Origin: JAGSPQ01 sp038206395
Lineage (GTDB): Bacteria > Myxococcota > Myxococcia > Myxococcales > Myxococcaceae
DNA: 64,000 bases
Direction of reading: 5' to 3'
Assembly: GCA_038206395.1 (NCBI GenBank)
Contig: JBBRAX010000024.1
Location: forward strand, 1 to 64,000
How positions within the stretch are numbered: position 1 is the stretch's first letter; each line of letters opens with the position of its first letter. Shown here piece by piece: positions 42,306 through 51,578 of the stretch. The notes beneath the pieces were generated by a model. The model made no database searches. It was not told the DNA's origin and saw only the letters and a list, made by a program, of their open reading frames with translations. Position numbers and translations under genes: made by a program.

Positions 42306-43292
42306 ATGAAGCGAGTCGTGCTCGGTCTGCTGCTCACCCCCGCGTTCGCGCTCGCCGCGGGCTGGGCCGCCGAAGAGATGCCGCTACAGCTGGCGGTGCG
42401 CGGCCCCGAAGACCTGAAGTTCAAGGCCGCCGCCGAGAAGCAGTACCTGGTCTTCAACCTGCTCGGCTCGGGCAAGGTCGCGTGGGACAAGGGCGACTTC
42501 GCGCTCGCGGCCGCGAAGTGGGAAGCGCTGCTGCGCGTGCCCGGGTTGTCGCCCGAGCTCGACGCTCTGGTGCGGCCACTGGCGGTGGGCGCGCGGCAGA
42601 AGTCGGGCCTCAAGGCGTCTGATTCGGTGGCTCCAGTTCCCGTCACCGACGACCCGCCCGAGCCCGCGCCCGTCGTCGAGAAGAAGACGATTTCGCTGGT
42701 GTCGCTCAGCGGAACGCTGACGGGTGGAGGCGCGCTTGGGCCCGGCGGCGCAGTGGTCTTCTTGAAGCGCGCCGACGGACCCACGCCGAAGCCGAAAGAG
42801 ACCAGGGTCCGCGCGGTCGCCCAGAAGGACAAGCGCTTCATCCCGCGCGTGCTCGTCGTCACCCAGGGTTCGACCGTCGACTTCAAGAACGACGACCCGC
42901 TGTTCCACAACGTCTTCTCGCTCACCAAGCCGAACGACTTCGATCTCGGGCTCTACAAGGGCGGCACCACGCGAAACCACGCGTTCGACGCGCCGGGCGC
43001 GGTGCAGCTGCTGTGCAACATCCACTCGGCGATGATCGGGTGGATCTACGTCGTCGACACTCCGTGGTTCGGGCAGGCCGACGCGACGGGGAAGTTCACG
43101 ATCAAAGGCATCCCCCCGGGCGAGTACCGCCTGTCGGTGTGGCACGAAGCCGCCTCGAAGCTTGTCGAAAAGAAAGTGCGCGTTCACGAAAACTCCGAAC
43201 CGCTCGCGCTGCTGATCGACGCGGACAAGGCGGCCCCCGCGTTCGTGCCGGACAAGTCGGGCAAGCCACGCCAACCGCAGCTGGGCTACTGA
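42306..43292 (+). CDS. Exported cupredoxin-like copper protein
   Basis: A 328-residue protein with signal peptide MKRVVLGLLLTPAFALAAG. A helical N-terminal part (~25-100) precedes a Pro-rich linker and a cupredoxin domain (about 130-260). VTQGSTVDFKNDDPLFHNVF supplies the first His near 200, and LLCNIHSAMIGW supplies Cys, His and Met near 237-243: all four type-1 copper ligands. A carboxypeptidase-regulatory-like beta domain follows (GKFTIKGIPPGEYRLSVWHE). It is probably a periplasmic electron carrier or copper-binding protein tied to the kinase and porin in the same operon. The GAGGAG-like sequence just before the start suits a ribosome site. Confidence 0.85.
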   Translation: MKRVVLGLLLTPAFALAAGWAAEEMPLQLAVRGPEDLKFKAAAEKQYLVFNLLGSGKVAWDKGDFALAAAKWEALLRVPGLSPELDALVRPLAVGARQKSGLKASDSVAPVPVTDDPPEPAPVVEKKTISLVSLSGTLTGGGALGPGGAVVFLKRADGPTPKPKETRVRAVAQKDKRFIPRVLVVTQGSTVDFKNDDPLFHNVFSLTKPNDFDLGLYKGGTTRNHAFDAPGAVQLLCNIHSAMIGWIYVVDTPWFGQADATGKFTIKGIPPGEYRLSVWHEAASKLVEKKVRVHENSEPLALLIDADKAAPAFVPDKSGKPRQPQLGY

Positions 43293-43340
43293 TTCGAGGT
43301 GCTGGTCTGCGCGAAGGTCCGGGCCACGGGCGGCTCGCGT

Positions 43341-44195
43341 TCACTCATTGGGCCGGTAGAACCCCGTCACGTTCGCGAGCTTCTGATGTCCGGGCCCGAC
43401 GTGCGGCTTGTTGCCGTCCATCGTCTCGACGGTGCCGTCGGAATTCACCTTGGTGACGATCGCGTGGTGGTTTTGCGGACCCGCGAGGGTGATGCAGTCG
43501 CCGGGGCGAATCGACTGCTCGAAGGCCTGGCGCTCGGCTTTGTACGACGACGGCGAGGTGAACTTCGGCGCGCCGACGTGGGTGACGTCGCCGACCATGC
43601 CGCCTTTGTTCATGTCCCACTTCACGTTGACGCCTGCTTCCTGAAACACGTGGCACGCCCAGATGCCGCACCAGCTCGCGCCGCCCGGCTTCACGCCCCC
43701 GCCCGGCGTCACTTCCTGGCACTGCGCGTCCGTCGGCTTCCAGCCCGTCGCCTGCTCGAACACGCTCTGCAGCTCTTTCCACCCTTTGATTTTCCCGTCT
43801 TCGCCGCGCTTCATCGGGTTGATGCTGTCGTTTTCCGCCAGCGCCTCGTTCACCACCTTCCCCGAGACGCCGCTGGTCGATTCCGCGGCCGTCACTGGAG
43901 TGGTCTGAGAAACCGGGGTCGTGAGCGCCGGCCCCGACGGAGGCGTCGGCCGCTGAAAGTCGTCGGCAGGCTTCGCCGGTGCGGCAGGCTTCTGCATCGC
44001 CGCCAGGGTCTTCGGGCCCAGCTTTCCATCGAGCGCCAGCGGTGGCTTGCAGCCTTCCGCGTTCAGCTTCTGCTGCAGCGCGAGCACCTGCGGCCCGCTG
44101 TGCCCAAGGCGCAGCGCCTCACCTTGAAGCGGCGCGGCGTACTGGCCCGGCTGGTACGAGGAAGACGGCTTCGGGGCAGCAGAGTCGATGCGCAT
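43341..44195 (-). CDS. Peptidoglycan-binding protein with CHAP-like amidase domain
   Basis: A 284-residue protein. PG_binding_1 lies at about 25-70 (EALRLGHSGPQVLALQQKL; LDGKLGPKTLAAMQK). After a Pro/Thr-rich linker, the C-terminal domain has GGASWCGIWACHVFQEAG with the putative nucleophile Cys near 178, RPGDCITLAGPQNHHAIVTK with His near 241, and TVETMDGNKP; this is the Cys/His layout of CHAP or NlpC/P60-type cell-wall hydrolases. No Sec signal is seen, as with the relative at 33559-34812, hinting at a shared export route or a role after lysis. It is convergent with the cupredoxin operon. Confidence 0.78.
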   Translation of the reverse strand: MRIDSAAPKPSSSYQPGQYAAPLQGEALRLGHSGPQVLALQQKLNAEGCKPPLALDGKLGPKTLAAMQKPAAPAKPADDFQRPTPPSGPALTTPVSQTTPVTAAESTSGVSGKVVNEALAENDSINPMKRGEDGKIKGWKELQSVFEQATGWKPTDAQCQEVTPGGGVKPGGASWCGIWACHVFQEAGVNVKWDMNKGGMVGDVTHVGAPKFTSPSSYKAERQAFEQSIRPGDCITLAGPQNHHAIVTKVNSDGTVETMDGNKPHVGPGHQKLANVTGFYRPNE

Positions 44196-44367
44196 GGTAG
44201 GGAATCATCGGTGGGACTCCGCCATTAGTTTCGCCCTGATTTCGAGGGGTTGTGACTGTTGGGCCACAGTGTATCGAACGTCGACAACGCTCGCCCCGCG
44301 AGGAAAACCACTGGCCATGGTGAACCCGCTCGGCAGAGGTTTGGCGATGGACGATTCCTAGACCCAC

Positions 44368-44547
44368 GTGCTCCCTCCCGAGTTCTGGGCGCGCTTCGCC
44401 GAGCAGCATTGGGAGCGCGAGCCGGGCGTGTTTCGCGACTGCTTCCCGGGGCCGCTGCTGACGCCGGAAGAGGCGTTCGATGGGTTGGTGACGGCGTTCC
44501 CGGGCGATTCGCAAGCTCGACCCTTGAGCCGTGTGACCGCGGATTGA
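44368..44547 (+). pseudogene. N-terminal remnant of a cupin/JmjC-like protein
   Basis: A 59-codon open frame from a GTG reads LPPEFWARFAEQHWEREPGV and FPGPLLTPEEAFDGLVTAFP, which looks like the N-terminal helix region of cupin-like (JmjC-type) hydroxylases. The cupin core with its iron ligands is missing. Upstream, in the same frame, is MVNPLGRGLAMDDS ending at a TAG (44359-44361), so the native start may be lost. I take it as a truncated leftover. The rest of 44196-44581 holds no other recognisable gene. Confidence 0.45.
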
Positions 44548-44581
44548 TCTCGAACTGCCCTTCTGTTCAGGTCCTTTGGCC

Positions 44582-47500
44582 ATGCCCCTTTCTTCCTTTC
44601 ATCCCGTGGTTCAGCAGTGGTTTGCCGAGACGTTTGGAGAGCCCAGCGAGCCACAGGTGGCGGGCTGGCCGGTGATTCGGGCGGGCCGCGACGTGCTGAT
44701 CGCCGCTCCGACGGGCTCGGGAAAAACGCTGGCCGCTTTCCTCGCGTGCCTCGACAACCTCTTCCGCCTCGCCGCGCGCGGTGAGCTGCCCGACGAGACG
44801 CGCGTCCTCTACATCTCGCCGCTCAAGGCGCTGGGCAACGACGTGCAGAAGAACCTGCTCCAGCCGCTGGAGCAGCTGAAGGCGCGCGCCGAAGCGCAGG
44901 GCGCCACGCTCCCTGACGTTCGGGTGATGGTCCGCACCGGCGACACCTCTGCGTCCGACCGCGCGAAGATGGTGAAGCGCCCGCCGCACATCCTCATCAC
45001 CACGCCTGAGTCGCTGTACCTCTACCTGACGTCCGAGCGTTCGCGCGCGACGCTGAAGTCCGTGCAGACGGTGGTGGTCGACGAGATTCACGCGCTCGCC
45101 CGCGACAAGCGGGGCTCGCACTTCGCGCTGTCGATGGAACGGCTCAAGGCGCTCACCGGAAAAGCCCCGCAGCTCATCGGCCTCTCGGCGACGCAGAAGC
45201 CGCTGGACCAGCTGGCGAAGTTTCTCACCGGCTCGCACAGCACCTGCGAGGTGGTGCAGATCGGCCACCTGCGCCCGTGGGAGCTGACGCTCGAGACGCC
45301 CGAAGACGAGCTGGGCGCCGTCGCGACGCACGAGATGTGGGGCCAGGTCTACGACCGCCTCGTCACGCTCTCGGCGGCGAACCGCACGATGCTGGTGTTC
45401 ACGAACACGCGGAAGATGACTGAACGGGTGGCCCACGATCTCGGCCAGCGCATCGGCGAAGACAAGGTCGCCTCGCACCACGGCAGCATGGCGCGCGAGC
45501 TGCGGATGTCGGCCGAAGAGCGGCTCAAGGCCGGCAGCCTGAAAGTGATGGTCGCCACTGCGTCGCTCGAGCTCGGCCTCGACATCGGCACCATCGACCT
45601 CGTCGTGCAGATCGGCAGCCCGAGATCGATCGCCGTGATGCTTCAGCGCCTCGGCCGCTCGGGTCACCGCAAGTCCGCCATCTCGAAGGGCGTGTTGTTC
45701 GCGATGACGCGCGACGAGCTCGTCGAATCAGTCGCGCTGTTGCGCGCGATTTCCGAAGGCAGCCTCGATGCGGTACGAATTCCGACCCAGCCGCTCGATG
45801 TCCTCGCCCAGCAAATCGTCGCCGAAGTCGCCGCGCAGGAATGGGACGAACGGGCCCTGTTCGAGCTCTTCAAGCGCGCGATGCCGTACGAGCACCTCGC
45901 CTTCGATGACTTCGAGAAGGTGCTGCACCTGCTGTCGGAAGGCGTGTCGACGAGCCGCGGCCGCTCGCGCGTTCACCTGCACCGAGATCGCGTGAACGGA
46001 ATTCTTCGTCCACGAAAAGGGGCCCGCCTCGCCGCTGTCCAGAACGGCGGCGCGATTCCCGACACCTTCAACTACAACGTCATCGCCGAGCCCGACGACA
46101 AGCAGGTCGGCACGCTCGACGAGGACTACGCGGTCGAGTCGTCGGCCGGTGACGTCTTCGTTCTCGGCTCCACCAGCTGGCGCATTCGCCGCATCTTCGA
46201 CGGAGCGGTGCGCGTCGAGAACGCCCACGGCCAGCCTCCCAACGTCCCCTTCTGGCGCGGCGAGGCGCCGTCCCGCACCGACGAGCTCTCGGCCGAGGTC
46301 GCGCGCCTTCGCACCGACGTGCTCGCGAACCCCGACGCGCACGCCTGGCTCGAGTCCACGCTGAAGCTGCCGTTTCATGCGGCGGACTTGCTGGTGCGTT
46401 ACCTGCGCGCCGGGGCCGCTGCACTGGGCGGAGTGCCCACGCTCGACAAGCTCTACGCCGAACGCTTCTTCGACGACGCGGGCGGCATGCAGCTCATCCT
46501 CCACTCGCCCTTCGGTGGCCGCATCAACCGCGCGTGGGGCCTCGCGCTGCGAAAAAGCTTCTGCCGCGCCTTTGACTTCGAGCTGCAGGCCGCGGCGACG
46601 GACGACGGCATCATCCTCTCGCTCGGCGAGCAGCACAGCTTCGCCCTCGAAGACATCTTCGACTACGTGCACCCGAACACCTGCGAGCAGGTGCTGACGC
46701 AGGCCGTGCTGCAGTCGCCCATCTTCGGCACCCGCTTCCGGTGGACCTCGTCGCGGGCCCTCGCGCTCTCTCGCATGCAGGGCGGCAAGCGCGTGCCGCC
46801 GCCTATTCAGCGCGCCCGCGCGGAAGACCTGATGGCCGCCGTGTTCCCCGAGCAGGTGGGTTGCGCCGACAACCACGGCGGAAAAGAAATCGAGCCGCCC
46901 GACCACCCGCTGGTGAACGAGACGCTCAAAGACTGTCTGCGCGACGCGATGGACGTCGACGGGCTGAAGCGCGTGTTGATCGCGATGAAGGAAGGGCGGA
47001 TTCAAAAGATCGCGGTCGACCTGCCCGAGCCCAGCGTGTTCGCGCACGCGATGTTGAACTCCGCGCCCTACACCTACCTCGACGAGGCGCCGCTGGAAGA
47101 ACGCCGGGCGCGCGCGGTGTCGGTGCGGCGCACGTTGCCGCAGGCCGATGCGGCGAACCTCGGCGTGCTCGACGCCGCTGCGATTGCCCAGGTGATTGCC
47201 GAGTCGCGGCCCGACCTGCGCGAGCCAGAAGAGCTTCACGACGCGCTGCTGCAGCTCGGCTGGTTGCCGCTCGATTTGCCCGAACACGTGCTGCCCGCGA
47301 TCCCCACCGACTGGCTGGCAGGGTTGGTCGAAGGCCGTCGCGCGGCCGTCGCGCAGGTAGGCGGCCGGCCCTTTGCCTACGCCGCCGAACGCGTGCAGCT
47401 GGTGAAGGCGCTGTTCCCCACGCTCGAGCTCACGCTCGCTGCGTTGCCAGGCGATGCGCCGCAGGAAGAAGAGCTCGCGGCGCGCGCGGTGGTGCGCGGG

Positions 47501-48835
47501 TGGATGGAGCTTCTGGGCCCGACGACCGCTGTCGCACTCTCGCAGCTGCTCGGCTTGAGTGCCTTCGCCGCCGAGGCGGGCCTCGCCAAGCTCGAGCAGG
47601 TCGGCCAGGTGCTGCGGGGCCGCTTCCACCCGCATCGCCCCGTCGACGCGCCGCAAGAGTGGTGCGATCGCCGCCTGCTGCAGCGCATTCACCGGCTCAC
47701 CATCGGCCGCCTGCGCCGTGAAATCGAGCCGCTGTCGGCGCAGGACTTCATGCGCTTCCTCTTCAAGTGGCACCACATCGGGCCTGACTCGGCGCTGCGC
47801 GGGACGATGGGCGTGCTCAAGGCCGTCTCGTTGCTGCAGGGCTACGAAGCGCCCGCGGCCGCGTGGGAACAAGAGCTGATTCCCGTTCGGATGAAGCAGT
47901 ACGTCGGCGAGTGGCTCGAGCAGCTCTCGTGGAATGGCGAGATTGCCTGGGGCCGGTTGACGATGAAAGACACCCGGCCGGTGGTCGGCCCGCGGCGCGG
48001 TGATGCGCATGTTCCCCCGCCCGAGCCCTCGGCATCGAAGCGCGCGCCCGTGGCCGGCCGCAACGCGAGCTTGAGCTTCGTGCGTCGCAGCGAGCTCGAG
48101 TGGTTGCTGCAGGCGGCGCGCCCCACCGCGCTGCTGTCGGACGGCGCGCGTGCGTTGCCCGATGACCTCACGCCGCCCGCGCGCGACGTCGCCCAGGCTT
48201 TGGAGCGCCGCGGCGCCAGCTTCTTCACCGAGCTGCAGTCGAGCTCGCGGCGGTTGCCGTCGGAAGTGGAAGACGCGCTGTGGGAATTGGTCGCCCGCGG
48301 AATCGTCACCGCCGACGCCGTGCAGAACCTGCGCGTGCTGCAGTCGCCAAAGCTGCGCCGCAAGCAGCGCGCGATGCAGCGGGGCGGCCCGGGGCGATGG
48401 TCGCTGCTCGCTCCGATGGAACAGCTGGACGAGGGTGAACGTCTCGAGAAGCTCGCGAAGCTCTTCCTGCAGCGCTACGGCATCGTCTTCCGTGACCTCG
48501 TGGCTCGCGAGAATCTCGCGCCGCCGTGGCGCGAGCTGTTGCCCATCTACCGGCGGCTCGAAGGGCGGGGTGAGATTCGGGGTGGGCGCTTCCTCAACGG
48601 CTTCGCGGGCGAGCAGTTCGCCTTGCCGGAAGCGGTCGACGCGGCGCGCGCGGTGCGGCGCACGGCTTTCACCCAGCAGGTCGTGCACCTGTCCGCGGTC
48701 GACCCGCTGAACCTCACTGGCGTCGTCACCCCCGGCCCGCGCGTGCCGGCCGTGATGGGGCACTACGTGACGTACATCGACGGGTTGCCGCAGGCGGAAG
48801 CCCAAGCCACCAGCACGGGCTTGCCGGGCACCTGA
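44582..48835 (+). CDS. lhr: Lhr-type DEAD/DEAH-box helicase
   Basis: A 1417-residue superfamily-2 helicase of the Lhr (large helicase-related) family. Walker A is LIAAPTGSGKTLAAFLA near 37-53, YISPLKALGNDV is motif Ia, VVVDEIHALARDKRG near 165 is the DExH box, and LIGLSATQKPL is motif III. RecA2 has TRKMTERVAHDLGQR and LELGLDIGTIDLVVQIG through RLGRSGHRKS (motif VI). The Lhr core and a ~600-residue C-terminal extension follow, fitting a full-length bacterial protein. It probably unwinds DNA or RNA:DNA in repair. The ATG at 44582 is preferred over a TTG two codons upstream. A long antisense open frame is a GC-driven shadow. Confidence 0.93.
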   Translation: MPLSSFHPVVQQWFAETFGEPSEPQVAGWPVIRAGRDVLIAAPTGSGKTLAAFLACLDNLFRLAARGELPDETRVLYISPLKALGNDVQKNLLQPLEQLKARAEAQGATLPDVRVMVRTGDTSASDRAKMVKRPPHILITTPESLYLYLTSERSRATLKSVQTVVVDEIHALARDKRGSHFALSMERLKALTGKAPQLIGLSATQKPLDQLAKFLTGSHSTCEVVQIGHLRPWELTLETPEDELGAVATHEMWGQVYDRLVTLSAANRTMLVFTNTRKMTERVAHDLGQRIGEDKVASHHGSMARELRMSAEERLKAGSLKVMVATASLELGLDIGTIDLVVQIGSPRSIAVMLQRLGRSGHRKSAISKGVLFAMTRDELVESVALLRAISEGSLDAVRIPTQPLDVLAQQIVAEVAAQEWDERALFELFKRAMPYEHLAFDDFEKVLHLLSEGVSTSRGRSRVHLHRDRVNGILRPRKGARLAAVQNGGAIPDTFNYNVIAEPDDKQVGTLDEDYAVESSAGDVFVLGSTSWRIRRIFDGAVRVENAHGQPPNVPFWRGEAPSRTDELSAEVARLRTDVLANPDAHAWLESTLKLPFHAADLLVRYLRAGAAALGGVPTLDKLYAERFFDDAGGMQLILHSPFGGRINRAWGLALRKSFCRAFDFELQAAATDDGIILSLGEQHSFALEDIFDYVHPNTCEQVLTQAVLQSPIFGTRFRWTSSRALALSRMQGGKRVPPPIQRARAEDLMAAVFPEQVGCADNHGGKEIEPPDHPLVNETLKDCLRDAMDVDGLKRVLIAMKEGRIQKIAVDLPEPSVFAHAMLNSAPYTYLDEAPLEERRARAVSVRRTLPQADAANLGVLDAAAIAQVIAESRPDLREPEELHDALLQLGWLPLDLPEHVLPAIPTDWLAGLVEGRRAAVAQVGGRPFAYAAERVQLVKALFPTLELTLAALPGDAPQEEELAARAVVRGWMELLGPTTAVALSQLLGLSAFAAEAGLAKLEQVGQVLRGRFHPHRPVDAPQEWCDRRLLQRIHRLTIGRLRREIEPLSAQDFMRFLFKWHHIGPDSALRGTMGVLKAVSLLQGYEAPAAAWEQELIPVRMKQYVGEWLEQLSWNGEIAWGRLTMKDTRPVVGPRRGDAHVPPPEPSASKRAPVAGRNASLSFVRRSELEWLLQAARPTALLSDGARALPDDLTPPARDVAQALERRGASFFTELQSSSRRLPSEVEDALWELVARGIVTADAVQNLRVLQSPKLRRKQRAMQRGGPGRWSLLAPMEQLDEGERLEKLAKLFLQRYGIVFRDLVARENLAPPWRELLPIYRRLEGRGEIRGGRFLNGFAGEQFALPEAVDAARAVRRTAFTQQVVHLSAVDPLNLTGVVTPGPRVPAVMGHYVTYIDGLPQAEAQATSTGLPGT

Positions 48836-48953
48836 CCTTTCTCGAGCCAGGCAAGCCGATTGACGCCCGGAAAGTGAGTGGCGACTTACCTGGCGGTTTC
48901 TGCGTCACCCCCCTGATTGCGCTGTCGGCGGGGTCAGGGTGTCATGCCTTCGC

Positions 48954-50240
48954 ATGCTCAAGAAACAGCGGGACACTTCCTACGTCGTCGAGCAATCGCG
49001 CTCCCACTACGACGCGTGCATCGAGCAGGACTTGATGCAGGTGAACTTCCACGCGCGCGACGGCAAGCGGATCACGCTGGAAGACGGCCGCACCGTCACC
49101 GAGTTCATCAACTGCAGCTACTTCGGCTTCGACACGTTGCCCGCGGTCATTGCAGGCGCCCAGAAGGTCGTCGCCGACTACGGGGTGCATTTCTGCTGCG
49201 CGCGATCCCGGCTCACCATCGACCCAAACCGCGCGCTCGAGGTCGGGCTCTCACGGCTCTTCGGCGGGCACGCGATCACCTTCCCCTCGGTCACCAGCGC
49301 GCACATGTCGGCGCTGCCCCTGGTCGCCAGCGGCGTGCTGCTGCCAGCGCGGATGCGAAGGCCGGTGCGCTTTGTCTTCGATCGCAGCGCGCACGCCTCG
49401 ATGCAGTACCTGAAGCCCGTGCTCGCGCAGGAAGCGCGGGTCGAGACAATCGACCACAACGCGATGGATCAGCTGGCCGCCCACGCGGTCGAGGCGAAGG
49501 CCGCGGGCGAGACCCCCGTCTACATCGCCGACGGCGTCTACTCGATGGGCGGCCTGTGCCCGCTCGACGCGCTGCTGGCGTTGAGCAAAGAGCATGAGCT
49601 GTTTCTGTACCTCGACGACGCGCACGGCACCTCGATCTACGGAGAGCGCGGTGAGGGCTACGTGCTCTCGAAGCTCGGCGGAGTGTTGCCTGACAACGTC
49701 ATCGTCTCGTACTCGCTGGCCAAGGGCTTCGGCACCAACGGCGGTGGCATCGTCGTCGCGACCCCCGAGCAGCAACGGCTGGTGCGCAGCTTCGGCCAGA
49801 CCTACGCCTTCTCGGGCCCGCTCGACTTCGCGATCGTCGGCGCCGCGCTCGAGGTGTTGAAGCTGCACGAGGACGGCACGGTGCGGAAGCTCCAGCAGGG
49901 GCTGCGCGAGAAGGTCGGCTGGTTCGACGCGCTGCTTCCTCCTCCGCTGGACGGCGGCGACAGCTTCAGCCCGATCCGGATGGTCGAGGTCGGCGAGGCG
50001 GATCGTGCGATTGCGCTCGGACGCTACCTGCTCGAGCAGGGGCACTTCGTCTCGGTCGCCTTCTTTCCCGTCGTCCCGCGCGGCCGCGCCCAGCTTCGGG
50101 TCTGCCTCACCAACCAGCACACCCGCGAGCAGATCGAAGCGCTGTGCGGCGCGATCAAGCAGGGCCTTGCGCCCCGTTCATCCCCAGCGGTGCCGAGGGA
50201 CGACCAAAGTGCAATGCGCGGCGCGGCTGAACGGGCGTGA
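48954..50240 (+). CDS. PLP-dependent alpha-oxoamine-synthase-like aminotransferase
   Basis: A 428-residue fold-type I PLP enzyme related to serine palmitoyltransferase, KBL and BioF. TEFINCSYFGFDTLP and GVHFCCARSRLTIDP match the family's early blocks; VFDRSAHASMQ places the ring-stacking His; LYLDDAHGTSIYGERGEG supplies the cofactor Asp and His near 222-225; and SYSLAKGFGTNGGGIV has the Schiff-base Lys near 257. It likely condenses an amino acid with an acyl thioester or acts on a related substrate. An in-frame GTG at 48939 is an alternative start. It opens the biosynthetic cluster and overlaps the next gene by GTGA. Confidence 0.88.
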   Translation: MLKKQRDTSYVVEQSRSHYDACIEQDLMQVNFHARDGKRITLEDGRTVTEFINCSYFGFDTLPAVIAGAQKVVADYGVHFCCARSRLTIDPNRALEVGLSRLFGGHAITFPSVTSAHMSALPLVASGVLLPARMRRPVRFVFDRSAHASMQYLKPVLAQEARVETIDHNAMDQLAAHAVEAKAAGETPVYIADGVYSMGGLCPLDALLALSKEHELFLYLDDAHGTSIYGERGEGYVLSKLGGVLPDNVIVSYSLAKGFGTNGGGIVVATPEQQRLVRSFGQTYAFSGPLDFAIVGAALEVLKLHEDGTVRKLQQGLREKVGWFDALLPPPLDGGDSFSPIRMVEVGEADRAIALGRYLLEQGHFVSVAFFPVVPRGRAQLRVCLTNQHTREQIEALCGAIKQGLAPRSSPAVPRDDQSAMRGAAERA

Positions 50241-51490
50241 ACACGCGGGCGTGGAACGAGGCGGTGCTCGCGGCGCCCGCGGTGCACCAGGCGAAGCTCG
50301 AGCAGACCCGCCGCGACAATGGCCTCACCGCCGTCCCGACTTTCGCGCGCCCCGTCATCGGCGACGCCGCTGACCTGGACGTCATCTCGCGCGATCTGAC
50401 GTTGATCCAGAGCGCGATCGGCAAGCTGGTGCGGGGCTGGGCCAAAGGCACCGCCGGTGCGCTCGTCCGCGTCTCGCCCGAGGTCGCTGCGCTGGCGAAG
50501 GAGGCGATCGGCCGCGACGAGGTGTTCGGCTCCAGCCGCTACGATGTCGTCTACTCCTCAGCCCACCGTGATTTTCAGGTGCTCGAGTGCCAGGCCGGCG
50601 ACCCTTCGGGCTGTGGCTGGTGCGACGCCTTCGCCGACGGCTTCGGCCTGCGGACCTTCCGAATCGTCGAGTCGATCGCGCGGCTGATTCGACGGCAGCT
50701 GCCGCACCTGGCCCAGCCTTCGATCGCCTTCGTCTGCGCGAGCGATTCGTTCGTCCGTTCCGACCATGTGCTGATGGCCCGCGCCTGCACTGCGGCCGGC
50801 CTGCGCTGCTGCGTCGCCGACGTCCGCGAGCTGACCCGGAAGCGCGACGGCCTCTACTGCGGCGACCAGCGGCTGGACCTGTGCGTGCGCGACACCATCG
50901 ACGAGCTGGTGCTCGAGCCCTGGCGCGAGGCCGGCAAGGTGCTGCTCGACGCGTGGCGCGACGGGGTCGTCAAGGTCCTCAACCCCTTCGGAGCGATCAT
51001 CGCCGACGACAAGTGCCTCTTCGACGCGCTCTCGACCGGCACCTTCGACTTCACTTCCGACGAGCGGGGGGCGCTCGCCCGGCGAATCCCGTGGACCCGG
51101 GTGCTGAACGTTGCGCTGCTGGCTGAGGTGCTCGCCCGCCGCGCCCAGCTGGTGCTCAAGCCGGCCGATGGATACGGCGGGTTCGGGATCACCATCGGCG
51201 CCGAGTGCGATGACGCCCAGTGGCGCGCGAGGGTTGACCAGGTGCTCGCCGGCCCCACGCTCTTCGTCGTCCAGCAGTACGTCGTGCTGCCCGAAGAGGA
51301 GTTCCCGGTGTTCGCCGCAGGGGGCACGGTCAGCCTCGAGCGGCTGCGGGTCGTCGGGAGCTTCTGGTGGATCAACGACCGCTTCGCGGGGGGCTTCCAC
51401 CGCGCGGCGCCAGCGCGGGTGATCAACGTCCACCAGGGGGGCGGGCTGGTTCCGACCTTCTTCGCCGATTCGGAAGTGGCGGCTCACTAA
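50237..51490 (+). CDS. Circularly permuted type-2 ATP-grasp ligase
   Basis: A 417-residue ligase of the glutathionylspermidine-synthase-like, circularly permuted ATP-grasp group. The ATP-binding Lys is in LVLKPADGYGGFGITIG near 307, followed by LFVVQQYVVLPEEEFPVF and INVHQGGGLVPTFF. The N-terminal ~180 residues include YSSAHRDFQVLECQAGDPSG, a family-like acceptor region. Such enzymes form amide bonds by acyl-phosphate activation. The GTG start at 50237 overlaps the PLP-enzyme stop (GTGA). In this cluster it may join the PLP product or an amino acid to a peptide or amine. Substrates are not known. Confidence 0.82.
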   Translation: MNTRAWNEAVLAAPAVHQAKLEQTRRDNGLTAVPTFARPVIGDAADLDVISRDLTLIQSAIGKLVRGWAKGTAGALVRVSPEVAALAKEAIGRDEVFGSSRYDVVYSSAHRDFQVLECQAGDPSGCGWCDAFADGFGLRTFRIVESIARLIRRQLPHLAQPSIAFVCASDSFVRSDHVLMARACTAAGLRCCVADVRELTRKRDGLYCGDQRLDLCVRDTIDELVLEPWREAGKVLLDAWRDGVVKVLNPFGAIIADDKCLFDALSTGTFDFTSDERGALARRIPWTRVLNVALLAEVLARRAQLVLKPADGYGGFGITIGAECDDAQWRARVDQVLAGPTLFVVQQYVVLPEEEFPVFAAGGTVSLERLRVVGSFWWINDRFAGGFHRAAPARVINVHQGGGLVPTFFADSEVAAH

Positions 51491-51578
51491 ACGCAGGGGT
51501 GACGTTGCGCACCAGCCCACCCTCGCGTGTCAGGCCAGAGGTGTGGTGAGGTGCGTTCTCTTCAACGGAGCTTTCACA

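Noticed and set aside
45728..48805. A 1025-codon open frame antisense to the Lhr helicase gene
   Set aside because: Its protein is Arg/Leu/Gln/Val/His-rich with no recognisable domain, as expected for an antisense shadow in high-GC DNA. The helicase frame has clear motifs throughout.
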